This document shows, piece by piece, positions 5,708 through 8,004 of a stretch of DNA of 8,004 bases. The stretch's first letter is position 1; every line of letters starts with the position of its first letter. A program made the translations under genes and the position numbers. A model generated the notes under the pieces. It had not been told where the DNA came from, searched no databases, and saw nothing but the letters and a program-made list of their open reading frames with translations. Location of the stretch: positions 1 to 8,004 of the forward strand of contig JAJZWG010000029.1 in the NCBI GenBank assembly GCA_021846795.1. The letters run 5' to 3'. The DNA comes from a bacterium. GTDB lineage: Bacteria > Patescibacteriota > Saccharimonadia > Saccharimonadales > UBA4665.

Positions 5708-6667
5708 ATGGCATCTTACAAAGTAATTCAAGATATCGAAGCAGAAGATCATATTCTAGGTCCTTTTTCTTTTCGTCAGTTCGCTTATTTATTAATAGCT
5801 ATAACTTTTGCTTATTTTTCTTTTTTAAGCCTAACAAAAGGCGCTTCTTTTTTGTTAATTTTGTTTTTACCACCTGTTTTATTTTTTGGTTTTATGGCTT
5901 TACCTTTAAATAAAAATCAACCTACCGAGATTTGGACTTTAGCTGTTTTAAAATTTTTATTTAAACCAAGAAAAAGGATTTGGAATCAGTCAGGCTTAAA
6001 AGAACTAGTAATTATTACTGCACCAAAAAAGATCGAACAACAATTGACTAAAAATTTTGACCATCAAGAAATAAAAAGTCATCTAAAATTTTTATCTCAA
6101 ACCATGGATACAAGAGGGTGGTCTTTGGCAAATTATAATCGTCTTGAAGCTAATAATAATCCAGACGATCGACTAATCAATGATGTTGGTCGCACCCATC
6201 AAGACCAAAACATTGATATTTATGTTAATCAACCAGATATTTTAGATGAAGAAAATAGTCCAATTGCCAGTCAAATATCAAATATTATTAATCAAAAAGA
6301 ACGAACCAACAAAGAAAGATTAATGAAAATAATTTCTACAGCCGACGAAACTCAAGCTCCTCTTGAAACAAATCTTATCAATAATCAAGAAAAAGAATTG
6401 AGTGACGCCCTTAAAAATCAACTTCAACAAAAAAAATCATCAATTTCTCATCTTCATGAAATTCAAGAAACTCAACCACCCAATGAAGACAATACTAACC
6501 ATCAAACAACTGCTCAACAATTGTCTCAACCAGTAATGACACCTCAACCAAACCCTGTTATAATGAATCTGTCTCAACAAAATGATTTAAGTTTAGAAAC
6601 TATATCTAAAGAGGCTAATAAATTAATTAATCAAAATGATGATGAAGTTGTAATCTCGTTACATTAA
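5708..6667 (+). CDS. PrgI-family (VirB3-like) T4SS protein with long Gln/Asn-rich tail
   Basis: This 319-residue protein begins with a conserved-looking cytoplasmic segment (IEAEDHILGPFSFRQF, about 10-25). Two closely spaced helices follow at about 23-42 and 45-66, then LPLNKNQPTEIW (65-76) and a KPRKRIW motif (86-92). This matches the PrgI family found next to VirB4 in Gram-positive and CPR T4SS loci, where it takes the VirB3 place at the inner membrane. The core ends at about residue 110; the remaining 200 residues are hydrophilic and rich in Gln, Asn, Glu and Lys, probably disordered or coiled coil, with no recognised domain. The start has no Shine-Dalgarno but matches the usual N-terminal length. 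Its ATG is 26 bases after virB6 and its stop is eight bases before the next gene. Confidence 0.86.
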   Translation: MASYKVIQDIEAEDHILGPFSFRQFAYLLIAITFAYFSFLSLTKGASFLLILFLPPVLFFGFMALPLNKNQPTEIWTLAVLKFLFKPRKRIWNQSGLKELVIITAPKKIEQQLTKNFDHQEIKSHLKFLSQTMDTRGWSLANYNRLEANNNPDDRLINDVGRTHQDQNIDIYVNQPDILDEENSPIASQISNIINQKERTNKERLMKIISTADETQAPLETNLINNQEKELSDALKNQLQQKKSSISHLHEIQETQPPNEDNTNHQTTAQQLSQPVMTPQPNPVIMNLSQQNDLSLETISKEANKLINQNDDEVVISLH

Positions 6668-6675
6668 GGTGGGCC

Positions 6676-7530
6676 ATGAATCCTCAAGAACAAATTAATC
6701 AATCTAGTCAAACCGTTTCACCTAATAACTCTCTATTAAATCCTCAACCAGCTTTAACTGCTGCAACAAACAATCAAACAGTTAATCAATCAAACCCTAA
6801 TAGCACCCAAAACAGTCTTGAAATTGCTGAAATTAGAGATGGTATTGTTATCATGAATGACGGCTCTTTCCGATCGGTCATTATGGTTAAAAGTATTAAC
6901 TTTGATTTAATGAGCCAAGAAGAACAAGAAGCAGTCGAATTTGCCTATCAAGGATTTTTAAACTCTTTATATTTTCCAGTTCAAATTTTTATTCATTCAC
7001 AAAAAATTGATCTCAAACCTTATATTGATAAATTAGATAAAATAAGATTAGAACACGATAATATGTTACTAGCTAATTTAATGGGTAGTTATTTAGATTA
7101 TATAGAAGATATAAGTGCTCAAATTAATTTAATGGATAAACTATTTTATATTGTCGTGCCTTATTTTCCATTAGAAAACATTTCGGTTCAAAAAGCTTTT
7201 TCTCAAAGTGTTAATTTATTTAGTGGTTTAGTAAAATTATTCTCAAAAAATCCAGATAAAAAAATAACTATTAATGATCAAGAGCTCCAAAAAGCTAAAA
7301 CCGAATTAAAAAATCGGGTTCAAGCAGTAGTTGGTGGGTTAATGCAGTGCAACATTCAATCAATTCCTCTTGACACCCAAGAACTAATTGAACTTTATTA
7401 TGATATTTATAACCCCGATACCTCTACTCGACAACAATTAATTAGTTTTAATGATTTAACCGCTGATATAGTTTCAAAAGGGGATGGCAGTACAATTCAA
7501 CCCCATTTACAAAGAGAGTTAGAAAACTAA
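6676..7530 (+). CDS. TraC-like T4SS protein preceding VirB4
   Basis: This 284-residue protein has a low-complexity N-terminus (about 1-48; Gln, Asn, Ser, Pro), then a folded region (about 49-250) starting EIAEIRDGIVIMNDGSFRSV. It includes FDLMSQEEQEAVEFAYQGFL and FPVQIFIHSQKIDL, a pattern I recognise from TraC/VirB4 N-terminal-type domains of CPR and Gram-positive conjugation loci. No Walker A motif is present, so it is not itself an ATPase. An amphipathic helical part (about 195-235, rich in K/E/Q) may contact VirB4. An AAGGTGG Shine-Dalgarno (6666-6672) sits just before the ATG. The gene lies between the PrgI-type gene and virB4, nine bases upstream of the latter. A scaffold or partner of VirB4 at the membrane is the likeliest role, by inference. 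Confidence 0.78.
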   Translation: MNPQEQINQSSQTVSPNNSLLNPQPALTAATNNQTVNQSNPNSTQNSLEIAEIRDGIVIMNDGSFRSVIMVKSINFDLMSQEEQEAVEFAYQGFLNSLYFPVQIFIHSQKIDLKPYIDKLDKIRLEHDNMLLANLMGSYLDYIEDISAQINLMDKLFYIVVPYFPLENISVQKAFSQSVNLFSGLVKLFSKNPDKKITINDQELQKAKTELKNRVQAVVGGLMQCNIQSIPLDTQELIELYYDIYNPDTSTRQQLISFNDLTADIVSKGDGSTIQPHLQRELEN

Positions 7531-7539
7531 AGGCTTAAA

Positions 7540-8004
7540 ATGTTTAAAAAAAAGACTAGTCCCATCATTTTAGCTCAGCAACAACAAAGTCGTGAACAAC
7601 ATGAAATTGTAGCTGCTTTTCAAAAAGGTGTAACAGCACTAAGAGACTTTATAGCTCCCAGTTCAATTGAGTTTTATAGTAGTTATTTTCAACTAGGTAC
7701 TAGGTTTGCCCGAACTTACTATGTTTATGGTTATCCTCGACAAATTTTCACTGGTTGGTTAAGTGGTATGATTAATCTTGATGAAATAATGGATATGTCA
7801 ATTTATATTTATCCGGTTGATAGCCAATTAGTGATGAATAATTTAAGAAAAAAAGTTACTCAATTAGAAGCCGGTATTCAAATCGACAATGAAAAGGGCA
7901 GAGTTCGAGATCCAGCTAAACAAGCTGCTATTCTAGACGCCGAAGAGATGCGAGATAAGCTACAGGTCGGTGAAGAAAAATTTTTTAGGTTTGGTTTTTA
8001 TTTT
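7540..8004 (+). CDS. virB4: VirB4-family T4SS ATPase, N-terminal part (3' truncated by window)
   Basis: The frame is open from the ATG at 7540 to the window edge and gives 155 residues. After a short polar start (Lys and Gln-rich, about 1-25), the sequence reads FIAPSSIEF, RTYYVYGYPRQIFTGWLSGM and MSIYIYPVDSQLV, then a charged helical region (LRKKVTQLEAG, ILDAEEMRDKLQVGEE) and FFRFGFYF. This order is characteristic of the N-terminal domain of CPR/Gram-positive VirB4 proteins; the nucleotide-binding Walker motifs would lie beyond the window. VirB4 is the conserved energising ATPase of T4SS. AAAGG (7528-7532 region) overlaps the preceding stop and sits about seven bases before the ATG, so translation is probably coupled to the TraC-like gene. 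Confidence 0.9.
   Translation, partial: MFKKKTSPIILAQQQQSREQHEIVAAFQKGVTALRDFIAPSSIEFYSSYFQLGTRFARTYYVYGYPRQIFTGWLSGMINLDEIMDMSIYIYPVDSQLVMNNLRKKVTQLEAGIQIDNEKGRVRDPAKQAAILDAEEMRDKLQVGEEKFFRFGFYF

Noticed and set aside
1..8004. TGA recoding (Gly) as in Gracilibacteria/Absconditabacteria
   Set aside because: TGA ends the gene at 2254-2745 exactly where the next pilin starts (ATGA), and the other genes contain no in-frame TGA.

Overview
The window looks like part of the chromosome of a Patescibacteria/CPR bacterium, most likely Saccharibacteria (TM7) or a close relative. The grounds are a low-GC sequence, tightly packed genes with 1-4 base overlaps, and protein types (CPR-style T4SS pilins, a PrgI-family protein with an EAED...LGPFSFRQF start, a TraC-like protein directly before VirB4) that I recognise from those genomes. 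TGA acts as a stop (end of the gene at 2254-2745) and Trp is encoded by TGG, so the TGA=Gly code of Gracilibacteria/Absconditabacteria is not supported. The lineage is inferred from protein style, not from a marker gene.

Layout. (1) Positions 1-111 hold the C-terminal tail of an unidentified plus-strand gene, followed by a perfect inverted-repeat terminator (127-159) that can serve both strands. (2) Positions 179-2745, minus strand, hold six consecutive small membrane proteins that share one core: hydrophobic segment, G-x-x-Y-x-x-[SAN]-x-G-[DNA]-x-x-K-x-x-x-A-[KR], hydrophobic segment. I read them as paralogous VirB2/TrbC-like T4SS pilins. Five are packed into one transcription unit; the last (179-607) is set apart by 63 bases containing a plausible promoter and a strong Shine-Dalgarno. 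(3) Positions 2746-2817 form a 72-base divergent intergenic region with overlapping promoter candidates for both directions. (4) From 2818 to the window end, plus strand, runs a T4SS core operon: a secreted/membrane Ser/Asn-rich protein (2818-4032), a VirB6/TrbL-like channel protein (4035-5681), a PrgI-family VirB3-like protein (5708-6667), a TraC-like protein (6676-7530) and the N-terminus of the VirB4 ATPase (7540-8004, cut by the window edge).

How they would work together (inference from family knowledge): VirB4 powers assembly and transport, PrgI/VirB3-like and VirB6-like proteins form the inner-membrane platform, and the pilins build a surface fibre or channel extension. The most notable points are the sixfold pilin array with strongly varying extracellular and cysteine content, and the apparent division of a VirB6-type protein into two coupled genes at 4030-4037. 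No tRNA, rRNA, CRISPR array, insertion sequence or phage gene is visible, and no gene-free stretch exceeds 100 bases.
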